Notes under the pieces: generated by a model
What the model saw: only the letters and a program-made list of their open reading frames with translations
Told to the model about the DNA's origin: nothing
The model's database searches: none
Assembly (NCBI RefSeq): GCF_900177515.1
Contig: NZ_FXAK01000002.1
Coordinates: 41,001-105,000, forward strand
Direction of reading: 5' to 3'
DNA length: 64,000 bases
Origin: Azospirillum oryzae
GTDB taxonomy: Bacteria > Pseudomonadota > Alphaproteobacteria > Azospirillales > Azospirillaceae
Translations under genes and position numbers: made by a program
Shown here: piece by piece, positions 53,301 to 61,745 of the stretch
Position numbering within the stretch: the stretch's first letter is position 1
How the letters are laid out: each line of letters begins with the position of its first letter

Positions 53301-53811
53301 CATCCTCGCCGACGCCTTGCGGGCACTGCGCCGCCAGCCCGACGACCGCTGGGACCCGGAGGTGACGGTCGCGGTGCCGCACTGCATTCCGTCCGCCTAC
53401 ATCCCGGAGGAGGAACTGCGCATCGGTCTCCACCGCCGCATCGCCCGCACCCGCGAGGCGGGCGAGATGGACGCCCTGCGCGAGGAGATGGAGGACCGCT
53501 TCGGCCCGCTGCCGGACCCGGTGGAACGGCTGCTGGCCATCGCCGATCTGAGGTGCCGCTGCCGGGCGCTGGGCATCGCGACGCTCGGTTGCGGCCCGGC
53601 GGGCGTCGCCGCCACCCTGCGGGGCGAGCGCGCAGCGGCAAAGGCCTTGACGTTGGCGAAGCGATCCAAGGGTTTTCTGCGTGCCCAGGACGACCGGCTG
53701 TCCGCAGCACTGGAAGCGCCGGACGCCGATGGCCGGCTTGCCAACGCGGCCCGCGTGCTCGACTGCATCGAGGCGATCGTCCGCAAGGCGCAGCGGCGAA
53801 AGCGGGGATAG
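50389..53811 (+). CDS. Transcription-repair coupling factor-like helicase (Mfd family)
   Basis: The ~1140-residue protein has the full Mfd plan. UvrB-like N-terminal domains include VASADLALQRLPPPDAW and GEVAIRGAVVEVFPGDC. The RNA-polymerase-interacting Tudor-like domain is at about 465-520 (TGDFVVHLDYGIGRLIGLET). The RecG-like motor begins with Walker A CADVGYGKTEVALRAAAA (about 620) and includes DEEQRFG, SATPIPRTLQGALAG and GIDIPRANTLLLF. The C-terminal TRCF domain is at about 1000-1060 (RIARTREAGEMDALREEMED, RFGPLPDPVERLLAIADL). Mfd removes stalled RNA polymerase and recruits UvrA. Some core motifs depart from the usual Mfd form (ADVGYGK rather than GDVGFGK), so this may be a second, diverged paralog rather than the housekeeping copy. 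The start is uncertain: TTG 50302 is also possible. Confidence 0.8.
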   Translation: MLDGVPVADPSPDAPPPVPASSPATLSVQSEGELAVRLAALARRPGGVLLLARSDARATRLARLVGDLFPDLDTVLLPIDETAAGDRAAPSRAVLGRRAAGLMRLADGGKPAGRLVVASADLALQRLPPPDAWADGRFRLTRGMAYDETAWRGWFARTGYVLDDRVDEPGEVAIRGAVVEVFPGDCDRPIRCDIADGILRDLRLYDPVSQRSVKSIDGLTLGPVTDLIVGPEMLDRLAASLAGLGSALPEGLRRQLEEGRRPYGFDLQLPNVFDDCPLLLDLLPDALVVLDAGARDRIEARADDLAEAGLDRRIRRDDPCLLPVPALERRLIDADALEEKLAARSVLPVEVRSGSLVEPARTERTLLRRAAVLTAEGRAVLLAARSATGSGEADRLAERASSELGRPVPRLDHWPEPPLAAGGCAVLPLRTTDGFVCDGMTVLVAPRHGEERSGDAPSRPPLAPSELATGDFVVHLDYGIGRLIGLETIASTDGDGEDSAADFLVLDYAHDDRLLVPTADFDRLWRHGSADTGARLDSLKNAHWLERRAVLEAEIAETAKGILREARRRAREVAPVIDPPADRMRRFGARFGFDPTEGQRRAVQAVLDAMRRGHPMDHLVCADVGYGKTEVALRAAAAVAFAGHQVAVMAPTSVLARQHLDVFRRRFAGFGVTVEPLTGAMTKPEADRVRAGLADGSVDIVIGTHALLSKDVRFDRLGLMVVDEEQRFGAAQKQALKRRTKGVHSLALSATPIPRTLQGALAGLRGLSIIDTPPARRRPVRTAVTPRDPATARAALLRELGRGGQAFCVAPRIADLGELEDWIRELVPSARIAVAHGRLGAVALDDAVMGFVDGESDILLATPIIESGIDIPRANTLLLFRPDLFGLGQLHQLRGRVGRGAVQGYAYLLTDPEHPLEERAARRLGSLEVIESLGGGFVLSMLDLDQRGAGDLLGEDQSGHLRAVGTELYQRILADALRALRRQPDDRWDPEVTVAVPHCIPSAYIPEEELRIGLHRRIARTREAGEMDALREEMEDRFGPLPDPVERLLAIADLRCRCRALGIATLGCGPAGVAATLRGERAAAKALTLAKRSKGFLRAQDDRLSAALEAPDADGRLANAARVLDCIEAIVRKAQRRKRG

Positions 53812-53817
53812 GCCCCG

Positions 53818-55053
53818 TCAGCCGCAGGCGCGCCTGATCACCCGCGGCAGGATGGCGGTCAGTGCCAGGGCGTCGAAGCAATGGTCCAGATGCGCCGACC
53901 GCAGCCTCGCGCGGCGGTCGGCGTCGTCGGCCAGCGCGGACAGGAGGCGCACCGCCTCGTCCTCGCCGGTGAAGGTCAGCTCATCCTCATATGGGCCGAA
54001 AAGCAGGGCGGTGTCGGCGTGGCGCCAGCTCACCAGCAGACCGTTCCGTTTGACGATCTCCAGCGTCCTCGGGAAGATCGCCGTGTCGTAGGCGAGGCTG
54101 CCGAAATCCAGGCAGGCCGCCGCGGCGGGGTAGGCGTTGCGTGGGGCCGCCGACACAGGGCCGGCTTCGAGGCCGAACCGCTCCCAGCCATTGCCCCACA
54201 ACGAGAAACCCTCGCCGAAGCCACGGCGCAGGGCGTTGGCGAAGCGGCGCCGGTTCTCTACCGCGAAGGCGATGGTGAAGGCCCGGTTGAACTCCAGGGT
54301 CCAGGCCGGATCCGCCGACCGGTCCGTCAGCCCGCATCCATCCATGGCCTGCAGACGGTGCAGCATCGGCCGTTCCATCATCGCCGTGGCCACCGCCTCC
54401 GCATCGCGTTGGATCGCCGGGGAAACCGGTTCGCGTCCGGATTCCAGATGCTCCGGCCAGCCCTGTCCCAGATAGAGGAAACGGTCGCTCACCGAAGCTT
54501 CGGCCCCGGCATCGGAGTGTCCCTTCATCGCGGCATAGGGGTGGCGCCGCAGTCCGGGCGTGTCCTGCGCCATCCACCGCTTGTACAGATCGACTGTCCC
54601 GTCCGCCGCCGGTGCGGTGTAGATCGAGCGATGCACCCCCAGCGGCTCGTGGAAGACCCGGCTCAACCCCAGGCGAACGGCCTGCTCCGCCGACCCCTGG
54701 CACATGCACCACATGGAGACGTCGTTGTCGGCCATCCAGCGGTCGGCGTCGTGGATTTGCTCCGCCGTGCCGGCGCCGATTTCCTCCAGCGGGTGCTTCA
54801 GGCAGATGTGGACGATGGCCGGCCCTTTGCCCAGTTGGCCACCGAACTGCGCGATGTAGGCGCGCAGCATTTCCACCGTCGGCCTGGGGATCTCGAACAG
54901 GTTCAGCACGAACAGGACGTCGATGCGGCGGTCGATCACATCCTGCGAGATGTCGGGCAGGGCCAGCACGGCCTCGTGCCCCAGATCGACCAGGGCCGCA
55001 TGGATCGACCACAGAATTTCCGACGTGCCCTGTCCGCAGAGCAGGAAGCGCAT
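53818..55053 (-). CDS. Glycosyltransferase-like protein (CgeB-like GT-B)
   Basis: The 411-residue protein begins MRFLLCGQGTSEILWSIHAA, a Rossmann-type opening. Later parts suit a GT-B fold: CLKHPLEEIGAGTAEQIHDA, FLYLGQGWPEHLESGREP, LEFNRAFTIAFAVENRRRFA, the donor-site-like SLWGNGWERFGLEAGPVS and the C-terminal LDFGSLAYDTAIFPRTLEIV with NGLLVSWRHAD. It resembles spore-maturation-type CgeB glycosyltransferases in this last part. Donor and acceptor are unknown. It is the last gene of the minus-strand operon, 3 bp after the neighbouring glycosyltransferase, and ends 6 bp from the convergent Mfd-like gene. Confidence 0.65.
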   Translation of the reverse strand: MRFLLCGQGTSEILWSIHAALVDLGHEAVLALPDISQDVIDRRIDVLFVLNLFEIPRPTVEMLRAYIAQFGGQLGKGPAIVHICLKHPLEEIGAGTAEQIHDADRWMADNDVSMWCMCQGSAEQAVRLGLSRVFHEPLGVHRSIYTAPAADGTVDLYKRWMAQDTPGLRRHPYAAMKGHSDAGAEASVSDRFLYLGQGWPEHLESGREPVSPAIQRDAEAVATAMMERPMLHRLQAMDGCGLTDRSADPAWTLEFNRAFTIAFAVENRRRFANALRRGFGEGFSLWGNGWERFGLEAGPVSAAPRNAYPAAAACLDFGSLAYDTAIFPRTLEIVKRNGLLVSWRHADTALLFGPYEDELTFTGEDEAVRLLSALADDADRRARLRSAHLDHCFDALALTAILPRVIRRACG

Positions 55054-55056
55054 GCG

Positions 55057-56694
55057 TTATCTCCGCGCCGCGAACAGGCCGGCGGCCTCGGCCATATAGG
55101 CGGAGAGCTGTGCATTGTCGGCACCCTCCCGCTCTACCGTGGCGATGCGGGCACGAGCCTGCTGCCGTGCTTCTTCCAGCAGCGCCGGATCGCCCGCCAG
55201 GGCGGCGGCGCGGGCGACGAAAGCCGCGTCATCGGTAACCAGGAAGGAGGGGCCGGCGACGCTGGCGACATCGCCGCCGTCGAAGGACAGCACCGGCACG
55301 CCGCCTGCCATCGCCTGCGCCGCCCCCGCTCCGCCGCCGGTGCGGCGCGGATTGACGAACAGGTCGCAGACCGACATCAGCGCCTCCATCCGGTCGACAT
55401 GGCCGAGGCTGCGCAGCTGACCGGCATGCCCGTCCCTGGCCAGCCGTCCGGGCAAAGTCTCCACCCCGCCGGCGAACAGCACCAGCGCCTGCGGCACGGC
55501 ATCGAGCATCCGCCCCAGCAGGTCCAGGAACGCGCCGTCGGCCTCGGCATCCAGGCGGTTGCCGACCACGACACAGACGAACGCGGAATCCGGCAGAGCG
55601 AATTCGGCGCGCGTCGCGGTGTCCCCGCTGCGGCGCAGCGACAGGCCGAAGCGAGACGGACGCCAGGACCGGGCGAGCCGCCCGTTTCCGGCCGGCGGCG
55701 CGTGGCCGCCGAAATCCAGCACGATGTCGGCAAGCGAGACGATCCGCCCGCTGGTTGTCGGGATGCACATCAGCGGACGTGCGCGCTCCATCAGGTCGGC
55801 GACGATCACCGAGCCGCCGAAGGCGATTAGCAGATCGGGGTCGAATGTCTCCACCGCCGACAGGAAACCGCCGAGCTTCTCCGCGGTGATGCCGGGTGCG
55901 GTCGACGACTGCATGCGGATCCGCTGGCCGCCGCAGCGGATCGTCTGCTCCCCCGACAGCCTCTCTTCCAGCGCGGCGGCGAAGGGCGGGACGAAGGGGC
56001 TGTAGTAGCGATCCGGCATCATGTTGGTGTTGAGCACCAGAACCGTCCGGCCAAGGTCGCGCTGAAGCCGCACCGCCAGCAGCAGCAGGTCGCGCGACGG
56101 CTGGTGTTCGGCCGACAGGAACTGGTTCGTCACGATGACAACCCGTCCGGTATCGTGCATCCCCGCCGGCCTTGCCGCCGGGGTCAGCCCCAGACGCAAT
56201 GCGATCTGCCGCAGGAAGCGCTCATAGAAGGCGAACAGGTGTTCCGTGACGAAATCGGGCACGGAGGCCATGTCCATGCGCATCAGGAAAAGCTGTCGCT
56301 GCATGGACCAGTAGATCTGGTTGATCCCGTCCAGCGACGCCAGATCCAGCACGGCGTCCAACATGTCCAGGATGCGCAGGTACCGCCGCAGGTCGCCGGA
56401 TACGGCGGCCAGCGCCGACTCCCGCAGGATCGGGTCCAGGTTGGCGGTGGCGGCGTCCAGCGCCTCCATCGCCCCGGCATCGCTGCCCAGCCCGGTCGCC
56501 CTCGCGGCTTCGCAGCATTCCGAGATCGTCTTCAAGGCCTCCCCGGTGCCGGCCGGACCCTGCAGCCGGGCGATCAGGTCGGTCAGCATGGCGGTCTGGC
56601 GGTCGGAGGCATGCATCGTTCGAACGGTCCCGGTTGGCACGACGACCGCCGGCGGCGCCTCGACAGGCGCGACTCGGTCAGCATCCGTTTCCAC
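55057..56694 (-). CDS. Glycosyltransferase-like protein with long helical N-terminal region
   Basis: The 545-residue protein has a helical N-terminal half without recognised domain (about 30-165; LTDLIARLQGPAGTGEALKT, DLRRYLRILDMLDAVLDLAS), followed by a GT-B-like part from about 180: VVIVTNQFLSAEHQPSRDLL, LLIAFGGSVIVADLMERARP and, in the donor-binding half, FVCVVVGNRLDAEADGAFLD, SLGHVDRMEALMSVCDLFVN and RRTGGGAGAAQAMAGGVPVL. The last motif, with its glycine-rich run, resembles GT4/GT41-type nucleotide-sugar sites, though the usual Glu is replaced. It lies 33 bp after the PRTase/kinase-like gene and 3 bp before the next glycosyltransferase gene, all coexpressed. Substrate is unknown. Confidence 0.65.
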   Translation of the reverse strand: METDADRVAPVEAPPAVVVPTGTVRTMHASDRQTAMLTDLIARLQGPAGTGEALKTISECCEAARATGLGSDAGAMEALDAATANLDPILRESALAAVSGDLRRYLRILDMLDAVLDLASLDGINQIYWSMQRQLFLMRMDMASVPDFVTEHLFAFYERFLRQIALRLGLTPAARPAGMHDTGRVVIVTNQFLSAEHQPSRDLLLLAVRLQRDLGRTVLVLNTNMMPDRYYSPFVPPFAAALEERLSGEQTIRCGGQRIRMQSSTAPGITAEKLGGFLSAVETFDPDLLIAFGGSVIVADLMERARPLMCIPTTSGRIVSLADIVLDFGGHAPPAGNGRLARSWRPSRFGLSLRRSGDTATRAEFALPDSAFVCVVVGNRLDAEADGAFLDLLGRMLDAVPQALVLFAGGVETLPGRLARDGHAGQLRSLGHVDRMEALMSVCDLFVNPRRTGGGAGAAQAMAGGVPVLSFDGGDVASVAGPSFLVTDDAAFVARAAALAGDPALLEEARQQARARIATVEREGADNAQLSAYMAEAAGLFAARR

Positions 56695-56727
56695 CCATAG
56701 GAGTGACGCCGCCGGGTGTCAATGCAA

Positions 56728-58467
56728 TCAGCCCGCGTTCGCTGCCGGCGTACGGATTCGCCGCCATTGCTCTTCGTATCGGCGACGTTCGCGGGCTGCC
56801 GACGGATCGCTGCCGGCCGCGAAGGTCCAATAACCGATCTGGAAGGCGATGTAGCAGGGAATGCAGAAGGCCAGAAGCCGCCGGTCGAGCGGCACGACCG
56901 CTTCGACCATACGGCACAGCACCTCGGCCTGCGCGTCGGACAGATCGAACTCCACGATGCCGCCGGCCACGTCCCAGGCGATGTCCTGACAGCCGATCAG
57001 GTCATGGGCGGCGGCATGGTCCAGCGCATCGGTCTTCATCAGCCGTCCGTCCGGCAACCGCAGCCATTCCCAGCGGTGCAGGCGGTTGTCGGTGACGACC
57101 CGGCGGATGCCAGCTTCCAGTTCGGCCAGCCTGTCGGCCGTCCAGCAGTCCAGCATCGCTGCGGCGCCGTCGCCCAGCGCTTCGCCGATGTTGGTGCGCG
57201 CCATGGTCAACAATTCCGCCAGAGGGGCGCCCGATCCGGACGGAGCGGGGAAGCGTTCTGCGCGGAAGGCCAGATAGCCGGCGAGGCGCTCTACGGCGTC
57301 CGGCGTCACCTTCGTCAGCGGGCGTGCATTCTCCAGCCAGCGTTCCGCAAGAAAGCCGTGGCGCAAGGCCGACGGCTCCGCGGTGAAGCCGGCGGTATGG
57401 AGGGCGCGGGCACGCCCCAGCGCCTGTTCCCCCGCTTCGCCCAGCCCGGCGAACTTCAGCAGCCATGCCCCCCTGGCAGTACGCAGCAGGAATTTGCGCC
57501 GCTCCTGTTGCGGATTGGCCGGCAATCCGTTGGAGCCGCCGTACAGCCGCCGCCACTCGCCGCCCGACAGATCCTCCAACGGTATGACGGGCAGGCCAAG
57601 ATGGTCCACGAACCATCGCTCCAACGAAGGGAACGGCCTTTCTGCCGATCGGAACAGATCGTCGAAGCCGGCCACCGGGCGCACCGCTTCGGCCCAGCGC
57701 CGGCGGTGGCGGTCGGAAGCTTGTGGGCCAAGTGCGCCACCATGGCCGGGCAGGAAGGCGATGCGCTCAGCCGCCACCCCCTGCGCCTCCAGCCAGTCGG
57801 CCACGGCACCAAAGGAGCTGCCCGACAGCCCCGGCCCTTCGTCGACGACGACATAGGCAGCCTCGGGATCGGCCAGCAAGGTGGCGCGCAATTTCTCCGA
57901 TACCCGCAATTCCCGGCGGAAGGGATGGCCGACCGGCCGCAGGGTCACCGGCGTCGGCGCCTTCAGCGCAACCGCCGCCATCGCCGCCAGCCCGGTGCCG
58001 ATGCTGCGCAGTCCGATCACCACCGGCGAACGGGCAAAACGAGTCGGCAGTTGTGCGGCCGCCTCCAGATAAGCTTCGGGGTAAAGGCAGTAGAAGGAAT
58101 AGCCCTCCGCCCGCCGCATGTTTACGGAATCCGGCAGGCGCAGGCTGGACAGCTTGTCCAGCGCTCCGCAGGGGTCGGCATCCGGTGGATCGGCCATCCG
58201 CCAGGATGCGGCGACGCCGGCGGCAAGTTCCATCACCACCGCCATGGCTGCATCCTGCATGGGCGTGCGGTCATCCATGCCCGAGGCGTGGAATTCTCGA
58301 TCGGCCAAACCCTGCGCCAGTTCGGCCGCTTCGATGAACAGCGTCACCAGGGCGCCGTGCCGCTCCGGACCGGGAGCGGCAGGGACCCTGTCGGTGAGGC
58401 GGCGCCTCAGCCTTGCGATCCGACGGCGCGGATCTTCGCAAAGCTCCTGGTCGCCATAGACCAGCAT
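56728..58467 (-). CDS. Phosphoribosyltransferase-like plus kinase-like fusion protein of unknown function
   Basis: The 579-residue protein joins two parts. Residues about 110-250 have phosphoribosyltransferase marks: PPi-loop-like VIGLRSIGTGLAAMAAVAL (151-169) and the PRPP-binding strand-loop YVVVDEGPGLSGSSFGAVAD, with Asp209-Glu210 and Gly211-Ser218. Residues about 325-510 resemble a kinase/aminoglycoside-phosphotransferase-like fold: FLLRTARGAWLLKFAG with Lys338, then LPDGRLMKTDALDHAAAHDL (Asp480, His484) and QDIAWDVAGGIVEF (Asp499). Canonical HxDxxxxN catalysis is not evident, so it may be a pseudokinase. Similar PRTase domains occur in ter-type stress or biosynthetic clusters, but I can assign no reaction. 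It follows a 46-aa membrane peptide gene by 15 bp and precedes two glycosyltransferases. Confidence 0.65.
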   Translation of the reverse strand: MLVYGDQELCEDPRRRIARLRRRLTDRVPAAPGPERHGALVTLFIEAAELAQGLADREFHASGMDDRTPMQDAAMAVVMELAAGVAASWRMADPPDADPCGALDKLSSLRLPDSVNMRRAEGYSFYCLYPEAYLEAAAQLPTRFARSPVVIGLRSIGTGLAAMAAVALKAPTPVTLRPVGHPFRRELRVSEKLRATLLADPEAAYVVVDEGPGLSGSSFGAVADWLEAQGVAAERIAFLPGHGGALGPQASDRHRRRWAEAVRPVAGFDDLFRSAERPFPSLERWFVDHLGLPVIPLEDLSGGEWRRLYGGSNGLPANPQQERRKFLLRTARGAWLLKFAGLGEAGEQALGRARALHTAGFTAEPSALRHGFLAERWLENARPLTKVTPDAVERLAGYLAFRAERFPAPSGSGAPLAELLTMARTNIGEALGDGAAAMLDCWTADRLAELEAGIRRVVTDNRLHRWEWLRLPDGRLMKTDALDHAAAHDLIGCQDIAWDVAGGIVEFDLSDAQAEVLCRMVEAVVPLDRRLLAFCIPCYIAFQIGYWTFAAGSDPSAARERRRYEEQWRRIRTPAANAG

Positions 58468-58482
58468 CGCCGCCGGCCACCG

Positions 58483-58623
58483 TTACCAGGTTGGGAAGAA
58501 CAGCAGCAGCAGGGCCAGAACCGCAAGAATGCCCAGAATGCCCCACATGGCGGGGCGCCCCATGCCCCGCGAGGTGCCGGCCTTCGGGAGTTCAGTGCCC
58601 ACTTTCCGGAAAGGGCCAGCCAT
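58483..58623 (-). CDS. Small single-span membrane peptide (46 aa)
   Basis: The first ~27 residues are polar and basic (MAGPFRKVGTELPKAGTSRG); the rest is one hydrophobic segment, MWGILGILAVLALLLLFFPT, ending in Trp. AGGAG is 8 bp before the ATG. The positive N-terminus and hydrophobic C-terminus suggest a tail-anchored inner-membrane peptide. It is the first gene of the operon containing the PRTase/kinase-like fusion (15-bp gap). It is too short to place in a family by eye. Confidence 0.55.
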   Translation of the reverse strand: MAGPFRKVGTELPKAGTSRGMGRPAMWGILGILAVLALLLLFFPTW

Positions 58624-58935
58624 GGTGTTTGCTCCTGACAGTGTCGATCTGTCGGTACTCAACAGGGCTCAGCCGGCAAAGTTGCCGGTTCCGATCATGA
58701 TCCTCCGTCCGGCACAGGATCGGCCTCTCCGTGCCGAACGGAGTTCCCTCGTTCACTTTTCGCCGTAACGCCAACGGGTTGACGGCAGCGCGCGGTTTTC
58801 CCGCAGCCGGATGCAAAAAACCGCTTTCCAAGCACTGCATCGGCGTGCAAACTCTATTCATCAGATAGAAAAAGAGCGCTGCATACCACGAAAGTGAACA
58901 GTGAAAATCGGCAGCCACCGAAGGAGGCTTCTGCC
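58624..58935. other. Divergent intergenic region before the sulfate transporter operon
   Basis: These 312 bp separate the small membrane peptide gene (leftward) from the sulfate-binding protein gene (rightward). The part from about 58840 to 58900 is A/T-richer and probably holds the sulfate operon promoter. I see no S-box or SAM riboswitch-like fold and no clear CysB-type site. No supported gene lies here. Confidence 0.4.
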
Positions 58936-59943
58936 ATGTCGCTTCGTCGTCTGACTCTTCTCGCCGCCGGGCTGACGCTGGCTTGGTTGGGTGTCGCCGC
59001 CGCGGATTCCAAGGACTCGCTGCTGAACGTATCCTATGATCCAACTAGGGAATTCTATGTCGAGTTCAACAAGGCTTTTGCCAAGGCATGGCAGGCGGAG
59101 ACCGGCCACGTCCTGACGGTGAAACAGGCACATGGCGGATCGGGCAAGCAGGCCCGTTCGGTCATCGATGGCCTGGATGCGGACGTCGTGACCCTGGCGC
59201 TCGGCTATGACATCGACGCCATCGCCGACGCCGGCCTGCTGGCGAAGGACTGGCAAGGCCGCCTGCCGAACAACAGTGCCCCCTACACCTCGACCATCGT
59301 GTTCCTGGTGAAGAAGGGGAATCCGAAGGGAATCAAGGACTGGAACGACCTCGTGAAGCCGGGCGTCCAGGTCATCACGCCCAACCCGAAGACCTCGGGC
59401 GGCGCGCGCTGGAACTATCTGGCCGCCTGGGCCTACGCCATGCAGGCCAACGGCAACGACGAGGCCAAGGCCAAGGAGTTCGTGTCGAGGCTGTTCAAGA
59501 ACGTTCCGATGCTGGACAGCGGCGCACGCGGCTCCACCGTGACCTTCACCCAGCGCGGAATCGGCGATGTCCTCCTGGCATGGGAGAACGAGGCATACCT
59601 CTCGCTGAAGGAATTCGGCGCCGACAAGTTCGAAATCGTGACTCCCAGCCTGTCGATCCTGGCCGAACCGCCGGTCGCCGTCGTGGACAAGGTCGTCGAC
59701 CGCAAGGGAACCCGCAAGGTGGCGGAGGCTTACCTGCAGTTCCTCTACACCCGCGAAGGGCAGGAGATCGCGGCCAGAAACTTCTACCGCCCGCGGTCGC
59801 CGGAACTGGCCGCCCAGTATGCGGGACGCTTCGCCGATGTTAAGCTGGTCACCATCGACCAGTTTGGGGGCTGGCGTGCTGCGCAGGAGAAGCATTTCTC
59901 GGATGGCGGCGTCTTCGACCAGATCTTCCAGATGGGGCGCTGA
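58936..59943 (+). CDS. sbp: Sulfate/thiosulfate-binding periplasmic protein
   Basis: The 335-residue protein has a signal peptide ([20 protein letters not shown]) and the sulfate-binding family pattern: [77 protein letters not shown] and [19 protein letters not shown] (the oxyanion-binding Ser/Thr/Gly segment). AAGGAGG precedes the ATG at 58936; the frame runs further upstream without similarity. It delivers sulfate or thiosulfate to the CysTWA importer encoded directly downstream (3-bp gap). Sbp and CysP cannot be separated by sequence inspection. Confidence 0.93.
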   Translation: MSLRRLTLLAAGLTLAWLGVAAADSKDSLLNVSYDPTREFYVEFNKAFAKAWQAETGHVLTVKQAHGGSGKQARSVIDGLDADVVTLALGYDIDAIADAGLLAKDWQGRLPNNSAPYTSTIVFLVKKGNPKGIKDWNDLVKPGVQVITPNPKTSGGARWNYLAAWAYAMQANGNDEAKAKEFVSRLFKNVPMLDSGARGSTVTFTQRGIGDVLLAWENEAYLSLKEFGADKFEIVTPSLSILAEPPVAVVDKVVDRKGTRKVAEAYLQFLYTREGQEIAARNFYRPRSPELAAQYAGRFADVKLVTIDQFGGWRAAQEKHFSDGGVFDQIFQMGR

Positions 59944-59946
59944 CCC

Positions 59947-60846
59947 ATGGTCGCCGCCGGCAGCGGTGCCGTCGCCGCCGGACGGGAGAGCGCGGTGACG
60001 GTCCGCGCTTCCCTGCCACTCTTTCGCAAGCCCAGCGTCCTTCCCGGTTTCGGACTGACGCTCGGCTTCACGCTCAGCTACCTCGGATTCATCGTATTGC
60101 TGCCGCTGGCGGCCCTGATCCTCAAATCCAGCGGCCTCGGTTGGAGCGGTTTCTGGGCGGCGGTGACCACGCCGCGCGTGCTGGCCGCCTTCCAGGTCAG
60201 TTTCGGGCTGTCCCTCGCCGCCGCACTGACCAATGCAATCTTTGGATTCCTCGTCGCCTGGGTGTTGGTCCGCTACGATTTTCCCGGCAAGCGGCTGGTG
60301 GATGCGCTGGTCGATCTGCCTTTCGCCCTGCCGACGGCAGTCGCGGGCATCGCGCTCAGCGCGCTCTACGCCCCGAATGGCTGGATCGGCAGGCCGCTGG
60401 ACGAGCTGTTCGGCCTGAAGGTGGCCTTCACCCCGCTTGGTATCGCCATCGCCCTGACCTTCATCGGGCTTCCCTTCGTTGTCCGCACCGTGCAGCCGAT
60501 CCTCCAGGATCTGCCGCCGGAGGAGGAGGAGGCCGCGGCCTCGCTGGGCGCGTCGCGCCTGCAGGCCTTCAGCGGCATCATCCTCCCGGCCATTCTGCCG
60601 GCGCTGGTGACCGGCTTCGCGCTGTCCTTCGCCCGCGGTGTCGGCGAATACGGGTCCGTCATCTTCATCGCCGGCAACATGCCGGGCCTGACGGAAATCC
60701 TGCCGCTGCTGATCGTCATCAAGTTGGAGCAGTACGATTATGCCGGCGCCGCCGCGGTCGGCACCGCGATGCTGGGGGTGTCTTTCGTCATGCTCCTGAT
60801 CCTCAATCTCCTCCAGCAGTGGATGAGGTCGCGCCATGCCCGCTGA
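59947..60846 (+). CDS. cysT: Sulfate ABC transporter permease CysT
   Basis: The 299-residue inner-membrane protein (also called CysU) has about six hydrophobic segments, starting at [20 protein letters not shown]. Family motifs are [40 protein letters not shown] and the ATPase-contact loop [20 protein letters not shown]. It pairs with CysW to form the sulfate channel. It starts 3 bp after the sbp stop and overlaps cysW by 11 bp, a common arrangement for this operon. Confidence 0.95.
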   Translation: MVAAGSGAVAAGRESAVTVRASLPLFRKPSVLPGFGLTLGFTLSYLGFIVLLPLAALILKSSGLGWSGFWAAVTTPRVLAAFQVSFGLSLAAALTNAIFGFLVAWVLVRYDFPGKRLVDALVDLPFALPTAVAGIALSALYAPNGWIGRPLDELFGLKVAFTPLGIAIALTFIGLPFVVRTVQPILQDLPPEEEEAAASLGASRLQAFSGIILPAILPALVTGFALSFARGVGEYGSVIFIAGNMPGLTEILPLLIVIKLEQYDYAGAAAVGTAMLGVSFVMLLILNLLQQWMRSRHAR

Positions 60847-61717
60847 TACGGTCACCGGCACCAGCGTTCCCATGCCGCCCGTGCGCTCGGCACTGAGCGA
60901 GCCGGGTTGGGTCCGCATCCTTCTCATCGGCGGTGCCTTGCTGTTCCTGGCGCTGTTCCTGCTGCTGCCCCTGGTGGCGGTGTTTGCGGAGGCGCTGCAC
61001 CGAGGCTTCGACGCCTATTGGACGGCGCTGACCGAACCGGACGCTGTGGCCGCCATCGAGTTGACGCTGATCGTCGCCGCCATCTCGGTGCCGGCCAATC
61101 TGCTGTTCGGCGTCGCCGCCTCCTGGTGTGTCGCCAAGTTCGACTTCCGCGGCAAGAACCTGCTGATCACGCTGATCGACCTGCCTTTTTCGGTGTCGCC
61201 GGTGATCTCGGGTCTGATCTATGTCCTGCTGTTCGGCCTGAACGGACTGTTCGGCACCTATCTGCGCGACATGGGCATCCAGATCATCTTCGCCGTGCCG
61301 GGATTGGTGCTAGCCACAATCTTCGTCACCTTTCCCTTCGTGGCGCGCGAACTGATCCCGCTGATGCAGGAACAGGGCTCCGACGAGGAGGAGGCAGCGC
61401 TGGTGCTGGGCGCGTCCGGCTGGCAGACCTTCTGGCGGGTGACCATTCCCAACATCAAGTGGGGCCTGCTCTACGGCGTGCTGCTCTGCAACGCCCGCGC
61501 GATGGGCGAGTTCGGCGCGGTGTCGGTCGTCTCCGGCCATATCCGGGGCGAGACCAACACGATGCCGCTGCATGTCGAGATTCTCTATAACGAATACAAC
61601 TTCGTCGCCGCCTTCGCGGTCGCCTCGCTCCTGGCCATGCTGGCGCTGGTCACGCTGGTCGTGAAGACCGCGCTGGAGTGGCGCTTCGGGGACGAGCTGG
61701 CGGCGACCCGGCATTGA
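60836..61717 (+). CDS. cysW: Sulfate ABC transporter permease CysW
   Basis: The 293-residue second permease has about six hydrophobic segments ([20 protein letters not shown] first), with the family motif [20 protein letters not shown] and the contact loop [20 protein letters not shown]. The segment [20 protein letters not shown] is typical of CysW. The ATG at 60836 overlaps cysT by 11 bp. Cysteine-biosynthesis regulation is expected from the family but no operator was identified in the upstream region. Confidence 0.95.
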   Translation: MPADTVTGTSVPMPPVRSALSEPGWVRILLIGGALLFLALFLLLPLVAVFAEALHRGFDAYWTALTEPDAVAAIELTLIVAAISVPANLLFGVAASWCVAKFDFRGKNLLITLIDLPFSVSPVISGLIYVLLFGLNGLFGTYLRDMGIQIIFAVPGLVLATIFVTFPFVARELIPLMQEQGSDEEEAALVLGASGWQTFWRVTIPNIKWGLLYGVLLCNARAMGEFGAVSVVSGHIRGETNTMPLHVEILYNEYNFVAAFAVASLLAMLALVTLVVKTALEWRFGDELAATRH

Positions 61718-61745
61718 TCGCCGGCAGGCAGAGGAAACGCAATCC

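Noticed and set aside
58624..58935. Possible SAM riboswitch or S-box before the sulfate operon
   Set aside because: I could not draw a matching fold or conserved core; the region merely looks A/T-richer.
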